Source of the DNA: an uncultured Dehalococcoidia bacterium
GTDB lineage: Bacteria > Chloroflexota > Dehalococcoidia > Lucifugimonadales > GCA-2712585
Assembly (NCBI GenBank): GCA_951812825.1
Contig: OX638324.1
Location: 68,977 to 132,976, forward strand
Length of the DNA stretch: 64,000 nucleotides
Direction: 5' to 3'
Shown: positions 11,236-20,023 of the stretch, one piece after another
How positions within the stretch are numbered: position 1 is the stretch's first letter
Layout of the letters: each line of letters begins with the position of its first letter
The notes under the pieces: generated by a model
Told to the model about the DNA's origin: nothing
Database searches by the model: none
What the model saw: the letters and a program-made list of their open reading frames with translations, nothing else
Translations under genes and position numbers: made by a program

Positions 11236-11747
11236 GAAGGAATCGACCCTCTGAATCTGATGGGGATGGGGGTTGGTCTCACAGAAACGAAGGATTCGTA
11301 TCAGGCGTGGGCGGGATTCGTTTCCGGGAACGGAGATGGGGTGAACTGGGCTGATTCAGGCGTGGATCCGAGGGTTTTGGGCATTGGTTTTCGTTTTTAA
11401 AAATCCTGCCAAATGAATTGCCGAATTCAGGCAGGCAGCGTTGAATTCTGCGGGGCAGATGCGCCCGGGGGAGGGGATTGATGGCACAGTTGTTTTATTC
11501 ATGACGGATAGGTTATCAGAGGTGAGAGGAGTTTGGCAATGGAATTGTGTCACAGGGGGAAGGGTGGATCGGTGAGATTGAGGTCGGGGATTGGACGGGT
11601 GACGGGCGGGTGGAGTGGTACCTCGATATACTACGTACCGAATTTGGGCGGGATTGTGCTAAACTTGACGCCCTGGAGCGGCGGTGCGGGATTCCGGCAG
11701 CGCGCTCTGAACGGCGACTACGCGGCTGGAGGAGCGAACTAGCGTCT
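11236..11747. other. Long non-coding region between rsmI and metG with repeats
   Basis: About 510 bases without a supportable gene. Bases 11287-11372 hold two copies of a TCAGGCGTGG-type unit with GGATTCGT elements, a family that recurs at 40787-40920. Bases 11425-11448 contain GAATTCA...TGAATTC, a 7-bp inverted repeat. GGAGGAG at 11728-11734 serves metG. A GTGGTACCTCG segment near 11614 slightly recalls a T-box, but the rest of such a leader is not recognisable. No convincing promoter was found. Confidence 0.5.
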
Positions 11748-13421
11748 ATGCCGGAGCGGATTTTTGTAGCGGTGGCCTGGCCTTACGCCAACGGGTCGCT
11801 GCATCTGGGTCAGATAGCGGGCTGCTACCTGCCGGCGGACATCTTCGCCCGGTATCACCGGATGAAGGGCAACCGCGTCATCATGGTTTCCGGCAGCGAC
11901 CAGCACGGAACGCCCATTACGATTCGTGCCGACCGGGAGGGTATTTCGCCCCAGGAGATTGTGGACCGATTTCACGCCGAGTTTCTGGATAGCTGGAGCC
12001 GGTTGGGGATCAGCTTTGACCTTTTCACCACCACGGGGACGGAGAACCACGCCCAGGTGGTGCAGGAACTCTTTCTCACCCTGCTGGAGAAGGGGTATAT
12101 CTACAAGGACTCGATGTTGCTTCCGTATTCCGCGGAGCAGGATCGGTTTCTGCCCGACAGGTATGTGGAGGGGATCTGCCCGTTCTGCGGAGACCCCGGG
12201 GCCAGGGGAGACCAGTGCGACGCCTGCGGCAGGACGTTGAATCCCACGGACCTGATTGAGCCCCGGAGCGCCATTGGGGGCTCGATTCTGGAGTTCCGGG
12301 AGTCGGAGCACTTCTTCCTGAAGCTGACGGCATTCCAGGAGCCGCTGCTGGAGTGGGTGAAGAAGCAGAGCCACTGGCGTCCGAACGTGTTGAACTTCAC
12401 ACAGCGTTACCTGGAGGACGGGTTGAAGGACAGGGCCATCACTCGCGACATTCAGTGGGGGATCAGGATTCCGCTGGAAGGCTACGAGAGCAAGCGCATC
12501 TACGTGTGGTTCGAGGCGGTGACGGGGTATCTATCGGCGGCGAAGGAGTGGGCGCAGCGGGAGGGGGAGCCGGAGGCGTGGGAGCCGTACTTCCGCGATT
12601 CCGAAACTCGCGGATACTATTTCATCGGGAAGGACAACATACCCTTCCATACGATAATCTGGCCCGCCATGCTGATGGGGGACGGGAGCTTCGAGCGTCC
12701 TTACGACGTTCCCGCGAACGAGTTTCTGAACATGGAGGACGCGAAGATTTCCACCAGCCGGAACTGGGCCGTCTGGCTGCCGGACTACCTGGACAGGTTC
12801 GAGCCGGACCCCTTGCGGTACGTGCTTTCGGCGATCATGCCGGAGAGCAGTGATTCCAACTTCTCGTGGCCCGACTTCGTACGTCGGAACAACCAGGAGC
12901 TAGTGGCGACGTATGGGAACCTGGTGCACCGGGTGCTGACGATGACTCATCGGAACTTCAAGGGGACATTCCCGCAACCGGGGGAGTTGGACGCAGAGGA
13001 TGAGGCGATGATGGACAGGATTCCAGCGGCGCTTGATGAGGCTGCCCGGAATCTTGAGTCGTGCCGGTTCAGGCGGGCTCTCTCTGTCGCCATGGACCTT
13101 GCCCAGGCAGCCAACCGATACCTTGACGTGAAGGAGCCATGGCGCACTCGCAAGACCGACCTGGAGAGAACGGCCACCACACTGTGGGTATGCCTCAACG
13201 TCCTGTCCTGCCTGCGGACTATCACCTATCCCTTCCTGCCCTTCAGCGCCCAGCGTCTTCACGAAATGCTGGGATACGAGGGGGGTGTGAAGGACGCCGG
13301 CTGGAAGCTGGACGTAGTTCCCATGGGAAAGTCCTTTGGCAAGCCCGCCCACCTCTTCAGCAAGCTGGACGATTCGGTAGCTGAGGAAGAGCAAGAACGA
13401 CTTCGGGCGGCGGCGCGGTAG
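11748..13421 (+). CDS. metG: Methionyl-tRNA synthetase
   Basis: Charges tRNA-Met with methionine. The class I motif HLGQ (a HIGH variant, in GSLHLGQIAGCYLPADIFARY) is at about residues 18-21, and the knuckle has two CxxC pairs (CPFCGD, CDACGR), so a zinc-binding domain is present. The KMSKS loop appears as ISTSRNW (about residue 345), a substituted form seen in some MetRS. I placed the start at ATG 11748 because the family begins here; 67 further in-frame codons upstream are not conserved-looking. No C-terminal tRNA-binding (EMAP-like) domain. Length 557. Eight bases separate its stop from the next gene. Confidence 0.94.
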   Translation: MPERIFVAVAWPYANGSLHLGQIAGCYLPADIFARYHRMKGNRVIMVSGSDQHGTPITIRADREGISPQEIVDRFHAEFLDSWSRLGISFDLFTTTGTENHAQVVQELFLTLLEKGYIYKDSMLLPYSAEQDRFLPDRYVEGICPFCGDPGARGDQCDACGRTLNPTDLIEPRSAIGGSILEFRESEHFFLKLTAFQEPLLEWVKKQSHWRPNVLNFTQRYLEDGLKDRAITRDIQWGIRIPLEGYESKRIYVWFEAVTGYLSAAKEWAQREGEPEAWEPYFRDSETRGYYFIGKDNIPFHTIIWPAMLMGDGSFERPYDVPANEFLNMEDAKISTSRNWAVWLPDYLDRFEPDPLRYVLSAIMPESSDSNFSWPDFVRRNNQELVATYGNLVHRVLTMTHRNFKGTFPQPGELDAEDEAMMDRIPAALDEAARNLESCRFRRALSVAMDLAQAANRYLDVKEPWRTRKTDLERTATTLWVCLNVLSCLRTITYPFLPFSAQRLHEMLGYEGGVKDAGWKLDVVPMGKSFGKPAHLFSKLDDSVAEEEQERLRAAAR

Positions 13422-13429
13422 GAGCACCC

Positions 13430-14413
13430 TTGTTAAAGAGCTTGGACGCCAAGGCCCTACGGATTTACCAGCCGATTACGGGAGAACTTCTTCAGGTAGC
13501 TGAGAATCTGAAGAGTCTGCGCCAAGGGCAAGACCAGCATATGACGCCCTTGCTAACGTACCTGTTCGACCGTGGGGGCAAGGGCATGCGTCCAGCCGTG
13601 ACCCTTCTGGCGTCCACCCTGTACGGAAAAGATGCGCCGGCAGCGATAACTATGGCCACCGCCGTAGAGCTTCTGCACATAGCAACGCTGATTCACGACG
13701 ATACCGTAGACAACTCGCTGACGCGCAGGGGGATGGACACAATCAGCAGCCGGTGGGACGAAAACGTGGCAATCTTGCTGGGTGACTATGTTTTTGCCGC
13801 CTCTGCGACGTTTGTTTGCGACACGAACAACATTCGGGTCATTCGGCGGTTTTCTGAGACGATCATGGACCTTTCCAGCGGACAGTTGATGGAATATTTC
13901 AACGGTCACAACGTGGAACAGACACGGAAGCTCTATGAGGACCGGATCTATCGCAAGACGGCGTCATTGTTTCGCACCGCGGCCGAATCGGGGGCAATTC
14001 TGGGAGGGGCGCCGGAGGAGGGGATAGACGCTCTCGCGCAGTATGGCTACAACATTGGCATGGCCTTTCAGATTGTGGACGATATTCTGGATGTGAGTGG
14101 CGACGCCGACGAGATTGGCAAACCTGTGGGGAATGATTTGCTTCAAGGAGTGTTGACACTTCCCAGCATCAAGCTGCTGGAACGGTACCCGACGGACAAC
14201 CCTGTTCGCGCTTTCTTCGCTAACCCGGACGAGAAGACCCACCTGAAAAATAGCCTCAAGATGATGCAGGAGTCGGACATCCTTGATGAGTGTCATGCCG
14301 ATGCCGAGAAGTATTGCGCGAAGGCCCTTCGGATACTTGAAGGGCTTCCGGATTCGCAATCTAGGGAGTCGCTCAGCATTCTGGCGTCCTACGTAACGAA
14401 GAGGCAGCGTTAG
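13430..14413 (+). CDS. Polyprenyl diphosphate synthase
   Basis: A trans-isoprenyl diphosphate synthase that adds isopentenyl diphosphate to an allylic primer. Both Asp-rich motifs are intact: HDDTVD (about residues 88-93) and DDILD (about 215-219); GGKGMRP near residue 50 binds isopentenyl diphosphate. The length, 327 residues, fits long-chain synthases such as the quinone side-chain enzymes, but product length cannot be read. The start is TTG 13430 with GGAG five bases upstream. It is co-oriented with metG and convergent with the amidohydrolase. A degenerate relative lies at 46628. Confidence 0.9.
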   Translation: MLKSLDAKALRIYQPITGELLQVAENLKSLRQGQDQHMTPLLTYLFDRGGKGMRPAVTLLASTLYGKDAPAAITMATAVELLHIATLIHDDTVDNSLTRRGMDTISSRWDENVAILLGDYVFAASATFVCDTNNIRVIRRFSETIMDLSSGQLMEYFNGHNVEQTRKLYEDRIYRKTASLFRTAAESGAILGGAPEEGIDALAQYGYNIGMAFQIVDDILDVSGDADEIGKPVGNDLLQGVLTLPSIKLLERYPTDNPVRAFFANPDEKTHLKNSLKMMQESDILDECHADAEKYCAKALRILEGLPDSQSRESLSILASYVTKRQR

Positions 14414-14422
14414 GCCAGCGCT

Positions 14423-15970
14423 TCAAGCCTCCCAGACAACTTGGCCCCCGACAATGGTCATCCGTACTTCTACGTTACCTATGTTCTCTGCCGGCGTTTG
14501 GGTGGGATCATCGGACAAAAGGACAAGGTCGGCGTATTTTCCCGGACGGATTGAGCCCAGCAACTCTTCCTGAAAGCAGGAGTGGGCGGCGTGAATAGTC
14601 CACGCATTCAGGGCTCGATTGGCTGAAACGGTCTGGTTGGGGCCGATGCTGCGACCGTCGGAAGCACGACGCGCGACTGCCGCTTGAACGTGGAGCAAGG
14701 GGTCTGGAAGCGCAACGGGAGCGTCGGAGCCGGCGGCCCAGGGGATTCCGGCGTCGTCCAGAGAAGCCAGAGGGTAGAGTTGAGGAATCAGGCCCGGATC
14801 GACTTGGGCGAGGTATTTGGGGCCGTGGTGGTAGACGAATCCTGGTTGGGTTACGACCATTGCGCCGCTATCTTTGACCATTCGCAGGATTTCAGTGGGC
14901 CCTTCGGCGCAGTGCTCAATGCGGTGGCGGGGATCCTGGCGGGGGTGGGCGCGGTTGGCGGCGGTGATGGCGCGGGCGGCGGCGATGATGGATTCGGCTT
15001 CTATTGCGTGAAAGGCCAACTGCCTGCCTTTCCGGTGGTGGTGGTTGGAGATTTCGGTCAGCTCTTCCGGGGTTGGGTGAAGGGCGCCGGAGGTGGCGGT
15101 CAGCATGACTTTTATTGCGCCCAATTTCAGGCCGCTTTCAGCGTCGATAACTGCGGCGTTGAAGAGATCATCGTCGTCTGCGTGGGGTTGGCCGGCCATC
15201 ATAGTGACTCTCGGAATCAGAGTTTCTTCCTGCCTCAGGCGACTAAAGGTGCGCCATTGCTCGACGCCGTTGGTTGGGCCCGCGTCCTGGATTGCGGTTA
15301 CGCCTTTGGAGAGGAGGAGGGTGTTCGCTTGTTTGACTCCGACTTCGAACTCGTCCTGCTTTCGGAAGGGCCTCATCATGCGGCCAATCTCTTGGGTCAT
15401 TTCAAGGAAGACGCCCGAGGGTGAATCTGATTCATCTCGGAGCACAACGCCGTGGGCGGGACCTTTGAAGGTTGGACCGATGCCAAGGAGTTTCATGGCG
15501 GCGGTGTTCAGGACGGTGGCGTGGCCGGTGCGGTGGTCGAGACGCACCGGATGGTTGGGCGAGGCCCAGTCCAGGTCGGCGGCGGTGGGATGACGAGCTT
15601 CCTTCAGCAGATATTCATCGTAGCCGTAGGCGCGGACCCACCGGTCGGTGGGGGTTCGCCGGGCCTTGCTGGCGATGAGGCGAGTTACGTCTGATATTGA
15701 AGGGGCATAGTCGGAGCTGCAGTCCAGCTGGAGAAGGCGGGAGGCAAGGGCGAAGAAGTGGCAGTGGGCGTCGTGGAAGCCGGGTATCAGAGTCATGCGG
15801 TGGCAGTCTAGACGCTGGGTTCCCGCATCAGAAAGTGGCGCGAGGTCCTTGTCGCAGCCGACGGCAAGGATGCGACCGTTTCTGATGGCGACAGCGTTTG
15901 CCAGTGGTTGGGAGGGTTCCTGGGTCAGGACTCGGGCGTTGAACAGCAGAAGGTCGGCTTTGGGAGTCAT
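14423..15970 (-). CDS. Amidohydrolase family protein (YtcJ-like)
   Basis: A 515-residue member of the amidohydrolase_3 group, metal-dependent TIM-barrel hydrolases of unknown or varied substrates. Seen: an N-terminal beta-sandwich piece, the metal-binding HxH in PGFHDAHCHFF (about residue 67), FHAIEAESI, RIEHCAEGP with a metal-ligand His, and WAAGSDAPV with the catalytic Asp. The C terminus closes the beta-sandwich (GKYADLVLLSDDP). It is the last gene of the minus-strand unit with lipA, 54 bases after the small unknown gene. Substrate not predictable from sequence. Confidence 0.9.
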   Translation of the reverse strand: MTPKADLLLFNARVLTQEPSQPLANAVAIRNGRILAVGCDKDLAPLSDAGTQRLDCHRMTLIPGFHDAHCHFFALASRLLQLDCSSDYAPSISDVTRLIASKARRTPTDRWVRAYGYDEYLLKEARHPTAADLDWASPNHPVRLDHRTGHATVLNTAAMKLLGIGPTFKGPAHGVVLRDESDSPSGVFLEMTQEIGRMMRPFRKQDEFEVGVKQANTLLLSKGVTAIQDAGPTNGVEQWRTFSRLRQEETLIPRVTMMAGQPHADDDDLFNAAVIDAESGLKLGAIKVMLTATSGALHPTPEELTEISNHHHRKGRQLAFHAIEAESIIAAARAITAANRAHPRQDPRHRIEHCAEGPTEILRMVKDSGAMVVTQPGFVYHHGPKYLAQVDPGLIPQLYPLASLDDAGIPWAAGSDAPVALPDPLLHVQAAVARRASDGRSIGPNQTVSANRALNAWTIHAAHSCFQEELLGSIRPGKYADLVLLSDDPTQTPAENIGNVEVRMTIVGGQVVWEA

Positions 15971-16024
15971 GGTTTGAGTCCGTTGACTGATTCTGGCGCC
16001 GATAAGTCCTTGGGTATTGGCTCT

Positions 16025-16351
16025 CTAGCCGTCCGGTGCGGAATCTATGAAAATCTTGACGGCGTGCCAGACGAACATTTCCGGGGTGAGGCTGAGTTCT
16101 TTTGAGAGGTCCTTGACCTGCTGGGCCAAGGGACCGGTCAGTGAGAAAGTAACGCTTTTTTCGGCCTCCGCCCATAGGAGGAGGAGCCGCAGGGTCTCCG
16201 GGTCCAGCCGGGCCACGGCTTCGGGGTTTTCGTCGGAGTCGATCGGGCGGCGGTGGAGGGTGACGGCGCCGTCGCTGCTTTCCGCCCAGTAGGAGAAGTG
16301 ACCGTCGTCACCGATGGTGAATGTGCCTTTGATACCCGGGGAGTCAGGCAA
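16025..16351 (-). CDS. Small unknown protein with RHH-like C terminus
   Basis: A 108-residue protein I do not recognise. It starts at TTG 16351 inside the end of lipA (8-base overlap), with no ribosome-binding site, which suggests coupled translation. The N-terminal half has short beta-like segments (GTFTIGDDGHFSYWAES). The C-terminal third, SVTFSLTGPLAQQVKDLSKE followed by LSLTPEMFVWHAVKIFID, has the strand-helix-turn-helix rhythm of ribbon-helix-helix DNA-binding domains; that is my inference from pattern alone. It could equally be a small structural partner. The tight overlap argues that it is expressed. Confidence 0.65.
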   Translation of the reverse strand: MPDSPGIKGTFTIGDDGHFSYWAESSDGAVTLHRRPIDSDENPEAVARLDPETLRLLLLWAEAEKSVTFSLTGPLAQQVKDLSKELSLTPEMFVWHAVKIFIDSAPDG

Positions 16352-17219
16352 CGTCGGCAGCGTCGTGCTGTTCGTCGGCGTGGTAGGAGCTGCGGACTAG
16401 GGGGCCTGATGCGACGTGCTTGAAGCCCAGATCCCTGCCTATGGAAGCAAGGTCGGCGAACTCGGAGGGGGTGTAGAACCTGTCTATGGGCAGGTGGTCC
16501 TTTGTTGGGCGGAGATACTGGCCGATGGTGAGGAGGTCGCAGCCCACGGCGCGGAGGTCCTTCATGGTAGTCACGACGTCTGCGGCAGACTCGCCCATGC
16601 CGACGATGATGCCGGACTTGGTGGGGATGTGTGGGGCTATTTCCTTTGAGCGGCGGAGTAGGTTGAGGGAGAGTTGGTAGTCGCCCCTGGGGCGGACTTT
16701 GGGGAAGATACGTCGGACGGACTCGATGTTGTGGTTCAGCACCGCGGGGCCCGCCTGGAGGACCCGCCGCAGGGCCAGGTCGGAGCCTTCGAAGTCGGGG
16801 ATGAGGACTTCGACACGACAGGTGGGGAGTACCTTCTTTATCTGTTGAATGCACATGGCGAAGACGAGGGCGCCGCCGTCGGCGAGGTCGTCCCGGTTGA
16901 CGGAGGTTATGACGCAGTAGTTGAGGTTCATGCGTTTGACTACTTTGGCGAGGCGCTGGGGCTCGCCTACGTCCAAACCCGATGGGCGGCCGGTGGTGAC
17001 GGCGCAGTAGCGGCAGGCGCGGGTGCAGATTTCGCCGAGTATCATGAAGGTGGCGCTGCGGCGTTCCCAGCAATCGCCGATGTTTGGACAGCGGGCCTCT
17101 TCGCAGACGGTGTGCAGGTTCGAACTGCGCATGAGATGCTTTAACTGCCGGTAGTTGGAGCCGCCGGGCATGGGGACCTTAAACCATTCGGGGAGTCGCG
17201 GCCTGGTTCGGGTTGTCAT
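16344..17219 (-). CDS. lipA: Lipoyl synthase
   Basis: A radical-SAM enzyme that inserts two sulphurs into octanoyl groups on lipoyl carrier domains. Both iron-sulphur cluster motifs are visible: the auxiliary-cluster cysteines in CEEARCPNIGDC and the radical-SAM CxxxCxxC in CTRACRYC. Other signatures are ITSVNRDDLADGG and GIIVGMGE. I chose ATG 17219 because it overlaps the gmk stop as ATGA; a longer in-frame start at 17252 lies inside gmk. Length 291. lipB is not in the window. Confidence 0.95.
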   Translation of the reverse strand: MTTRTRPRLPEWFKVPMPGGSNYRQLKHLMRSSNLHTVCEEARCPNIGDCWERRSATFMILGEICTRACRYCAVTTGRPSGLDVGEPQRLAKVVKRMNLNYCVITSVNRDDLADGGALVFAMCIQQIKKVLPTCRVEVLIPDFEGSDLALRRVLQAGPAVLNHNIESVRRIFPKVRPRGDYQLSLNLLRRSKEIAPHIPTKSGIIVGMGESAADVVTTMKDLRAVGCDLLTIGQYLRPTKDHLPIDRFYTPSEFADLASIGRDLGFKHVASGPLVRSSYHADEQHDAADVA

Positions 17220-17845
17220 TGAATCGTCACGCGTCTTGTGGGAATGCGGCACTTCTCCGCCGTAACGATGGCGTCGATACAGAAGGCGGCCAGGTCCAGT
17301 CGCTGGTTGTGGTTGACTACCCTGTATTCAAAGTCATCCATGGCTTTCATTTCGCCGCGGGCGGCCTTGGTGCGGAGGCGGAGGCTTTCCAGGGATTCGC
17401 TTTTGCGGAAGCGGAGTCGACGCTCCAGTTCTTCGATGGATGGCGGGGCGAGAAAGACCATGAGGGCGTCTTTGACCACGTTGCGGACGGTGGCCGCGCC
17501 CTGGATGTCGAGCTTTACGAAAACGTCCTTGCCCCTGGCGAGGGCGTCTTTCACCTGCTGCTTGGGCACGCCGTACCAGTTTCCGTATACCTCGGCGCAC
17601 TCCAGGAATTGTTCGCCTTCGCGCATGTGCTCGAACTCCTCGGTGTCCAGGAAGAGGTAGTCGATGCCGTTTCGCTCGGTGCGCCGTCGAGGTCGGGTGG
17701 TAGCCGTCACCACGAAGTGCCAGGGCCTGTCGAGCTGGCGCATGTACTGGAAGACGGCGTCCTTGCCGACGCCTGAAGGGCCTGAGACGACCACCAGCAG
17801 GGGGTCTCCGAACCTGTCGGGATAGTCTGGGTTAATCAAGTCCAA
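17216..17845 (-). CDS. gmk: Guanylate kinase
   Basis: Phosphorylates GMP and dGMP to the diphosphates. The P-loop is VVSGPSGVGKDAV (about residues 19-31), with Asp where most homologues have Ser; TATTRPRRRTERNGIDYLFL is the GMP-binding region, and LDIQGAATVRN carries the second conserved block. Length 209. The start is TTG 17845 with only a weak upstream GAGAG; TTG 17839 is an alternative. Between tyrA (30 bases upstream) and lipA (4-base overlap) in a single minus-strand unit. Confidence 0.94.
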   Translation of the reverse strand: MDLINPDYPDRFGDPLLVVVSGPSGVGKDAVFQYMRQLDRPWHFVVTATTRPRRRTERNGIDYLFLDTEEFEHMREGEQFLECAEVYGNWYGVPKQQVKDALARGKDVFVKLDIQGAATVRNVVKDALMVFLAPPSIEELERRLRFRKSESLESLRLRTKAARGEMKAMDDFEYRVVNHNQRLDLAAFCIDAIVTAEKCRIPTRRVTIQ

Positions 17846-17875
17846 GGCTGACTCTCAATTGGCAGGCGACCTCGT

Positions 17876-18895
17876 TTAGCGGCGGTTGTTGCGTCCTTTT
17901 TTATCGTCTTCCTCTTCTCCCAGGAGACCACGGGTGGCCCTGTCTCCGAACATCAACGTGGACGCGGTGCGACCGAAGGAGAGGGGTTTGGGGCGTTCGT
18001 AGTCGGCCCTGGCCCACGGGGTGATCACGCCGTCGAGCCACTTTTCACGCTCCTCGAAGGCGGTCTCGAACAGGTCATAGAGGGGCTGCGCCGGTTCTTC
18101 CTCTCGCATGATTCCCTTTATGCGCTCAAGCTCCACGATGAACTCGTTAATCCAGTGGATGATGCCTTCCTGATTGGTGAGGCAGACGTCCCGGTGCATG
18201 GCGGAATCCCCGGAGGCGAGGCGCGAAACGTCCCGAAAGCCGGAGGAGGCGAGATGGCTAATGTCTCCCCACTGGGGGCTTTTGGAGGTGGCGCCGATGA
18301 GGGCAGCCGAGAGAACGAAGGGGAGGTGGCTGACGGCGGCGACGAAGCTGTCGTGCTCCTGGGGGTCGATGAAGAAGGGCTTGGCGCCCATTGCGGAAGT
18401 GAGGTCGACGATGGTGCGGACGCCCTTCTGGCTGGCGCCGGGGCTGGGCACGATGCACCAGGGCCTGTCGTTGAAGAGATCGCCGTCGGCGTTGTCGGGG
18501 CCGGGGGTCTCGCGTCCGGCGAGGGGGTGGCCGCCGACGAAGTCCACGTGGCTGGGGAGGAATTCCTTCGCCCACTGGAGGACTTCCGCCTTCGTACCCC
18601 CGGTGTCGGAGACGATGGTCCTGTCGTCGCTGCGGCGGAGGCGGGGGCCGATGTGTTCCATGACGTCCTTGATGGCCATGACGGGAGTGGCGATGAACAC
18701 CATGCTGGCGTCGGAAACGGCGGCGATCATGTTGTTTTCGACCCGGTCCACGGCCTTCATGCTCTTGGCCTTGTTGGCGCGGTACCTCTCCAGGTCCGTA
18801 CCGACAATCTCGACGTTCTTGATGCCCACCTTCTTGATGGCGAGTCCGAGGGAGGCGCCTATGAGGCCCGTCCCGATAATTGTTATGGTGTCCAT
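17876..18895 (-). CDS. tyrA: Prephenate dehydrogenase
   Basis: Oxidatively decarboxylates prephenate to 4-hydroxyphenylpyruvate for tyrosine synthesis. The Rossmann motif IIGTGLIGASLG begins at residue 5; GGHPLAGRETPGP near residue 140 and SHLPFVLSAAL near 200 match the catalytic and helical dimerisation regions. Length 339. No fused chorismate mutase or ACT domain is present; the tail is charged (GEEEDDKKGRNNRR). The ATG at 18895 follows an unclear ribosome-binding site. Downstream of the unknown gene at 18945. Confidence 0.9.
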   Translation of the reverse strand: MDTITIIGTGLIGASLGLAIKKVGIKNVEIVGTDLERYRANKAKSMKAVDRVENNMIAAVSDASMVFIATPVMAIKDVMEHIGPRLRRSDDRTIVSDTGGTKAEVLQWAKEFLPSHVDFVGGHPLAGRETPGPDNADGDLFNDRPWCIVPSPGASQKGVRTIVDLTSAMGAKPFFIDPQEHDSFVAAVSHLPFVLSAALIGATSKSPQWGDISHLASSGFRDVSRLASGDSAMHRDVCLTNQEGIIHWINEFIVELERIKGIMREEEPAQPLYDLFETAFEEREKWLDGVITPWARADYERPKPLSFGRTASTLMFGDRATRGLLGEEEDDKKGRNNRR

Positions 18896-18944
18896 GCAAT
18901 TCCCCTGTGGATAATTTGGTTAGTGCGACGGCTCCGGTTGAACT

Positions 18945-19727
18945 TCACGTTAGAGGGTGGTGGAGACATTCGTATTCTTCGTCGTGGTCGGGGTGGGTGT
19001 TGCCGCCGGGCATCCCGGAGGGAATGACGGCGCTTGCTCGCTCGGAGCGGGGTTTTCGCTGCCGGGGTAGTTCCAGCAGGCGCTGCTTCATGGTCTTCAG
19101 CGACTCTTCGGAAGCGCTTCCCACGTCGACGACTACGGCGTCCACGCCTACGTCGCGGAGGGCCTCGAGCTCCCTGGCGGAGAGGTCTGATGGGACCTGG
19201 ACCAGCAGGTATTTGTCGAACATGGTGCGCATGGATGCGATGTCGATAAGGCTTTGGAGGGTCAGGGGGCCGTCTATGGTAATGAAAGCGGCGCCGATGG
19301 GCAGGTCTTCCAGGGCGCGGAGAAATCCGTCTCCCGCGTCCGCGGGGAGAGAGAGAACGAGGTCGGCGCGGTCGTCCTTGGCGGCTTCCACTGAGGCGGT
19401 TGCGGCATCGACCAGAAAGAAGTCGCAGCCCTTTTCGACCAGACCACCAGCAGTGTCGCCGCTCAACTCGGCAGATTTAATGCCCCAAGGCGTGGAACCG
19501 AGGGCTTCGGCCAGGGCGGTGAGTTCTTTGTCGGAAGTCTCGCTGTCCAGAAGGGCGCCATCGGCGTCCAAACTTGACAGACGTGTGGCTTCTTCCAGGG
19601 CGTTTTCGGAGAGGATGCCGATGAGGGCCATGGCGGGGGTCTGGGCTGTGTGACTGGAAGCGCCGAAGCCGATGGGGGCGGGGGAGCCGCGGCTGATTTT
19701 CTCGATTCTGGATACAAGTTTGCTCAT
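18945..19727 (-). CDS. Unknown protein upstream of tyrA
   Basis: A 260-residue protein I cannot assign. The start ATG at 19727 is chosen for its GGGAG five bases upstream and the promoter at 19755-19784; the open frame continues upstream without family-like content. It shows alternating hydrophobic strands and helices (FFLVDAATASVEAA, DLVLSLPADAG, AAFITIDGPLTLQSLIDIAS, YLLVQVPSDLSARELEALRD, VDAVVVDVGSASEESL) that suggest a (beta/alpha) barrel. The tail is rich in Arg, His and Pro. No catalytic motif recognised. First gene of the unit leading to tyrA, gmk, lipA. Confidence 0.75.
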   Translation of the reverse strand: MSKLVSRIEKISRGSPAPIGFGASSHTAQTPAMALIGILSENALEEATRLSSLDADGALLDSETSDKELTALAEALGSTPWGIKSAELSGDTAGGLVEKGCDFFLVDAATASVEAAKDDRADLVLSLPADAGDGFLRALEDLPIGAAFITIDGPLTLQSLIDIASMRTMFDKYLLVQVPSDLSARELEALRDVGVDAVVVDVGSASEESLKTMKQRLLELPRQRKPRSERASAVIPSGMPGGNTHPDHDEEYECLHHPLT

Positions 19728-19754
19728 CAATTCTCCCTTTAATCGGGTACGTTT

Positions 19755-19784
19755 ATTGTGCCGTTCAAGGGCGCGCTCTGTCAA
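19755..19784 (-). promoter_or_regulatory. Promoter for the unknown gene-tyrA-gmk-lipA unit
   Basis: On the minus strand a perfect TTGACA (19784-19779) is followed after 18 bases by CACAAT (19760-19755), about 30 bases upstream of the 19727 start. Confidence 0.6.
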
Positions 19785-19882
19785 TTGGGTTTGTCGCAAC
19801 CCGTCACAACGGGGACGGCTGGATGATGCAAGGTTGACGGGGGTTGCGAAATCCACCTTAGACGCAGAATTTCCGTGTATGC

Positions 19883-19911
19883 TTGACAATGAATTGCGAT
19901 TCATGTCTACT
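19883..19911 (+). promoter_or_regulatory. Promoter with palindromic spacer before the substrate-binding protein
   Basis: A perfect TTGACA (19883-19888) and a weaker TCTACT (19906-19911) are 17 bases apart. Sixteen of the 17 spacer bases form an exact inverted repeat, ATGAAT-TGCG-ATTCAT (19889-19904). A palindrome exactly between the two boxes looks like a regulator's binding site, though no regulator gene is adjacent. Confidence 0.55.
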
Positions 19912-20023
19912 AGCGCACGTAGAGAAAAGCCTTGGGGGTGAAGCATTTTCTGAATTGCTTTGACGCCTTAGGGCGAGATTCCTCTGCGAAATCAACGCAC
20001 ACCATTTTCAGGAGGTGGTAAGA

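Noticed and set aside
11356-11553. 65-codon minus-strand frame in the rsmI-metG gap
   Set aside because: Lies across repeats, no ribosome-binding site and no protein-like pattern.
11600-11640. Possible T-box before metG (GTGGTACCTCG)
   Set aside because: Only a short likeness; no specifier loop, AG-box or terminator/antiterminator pair was found.
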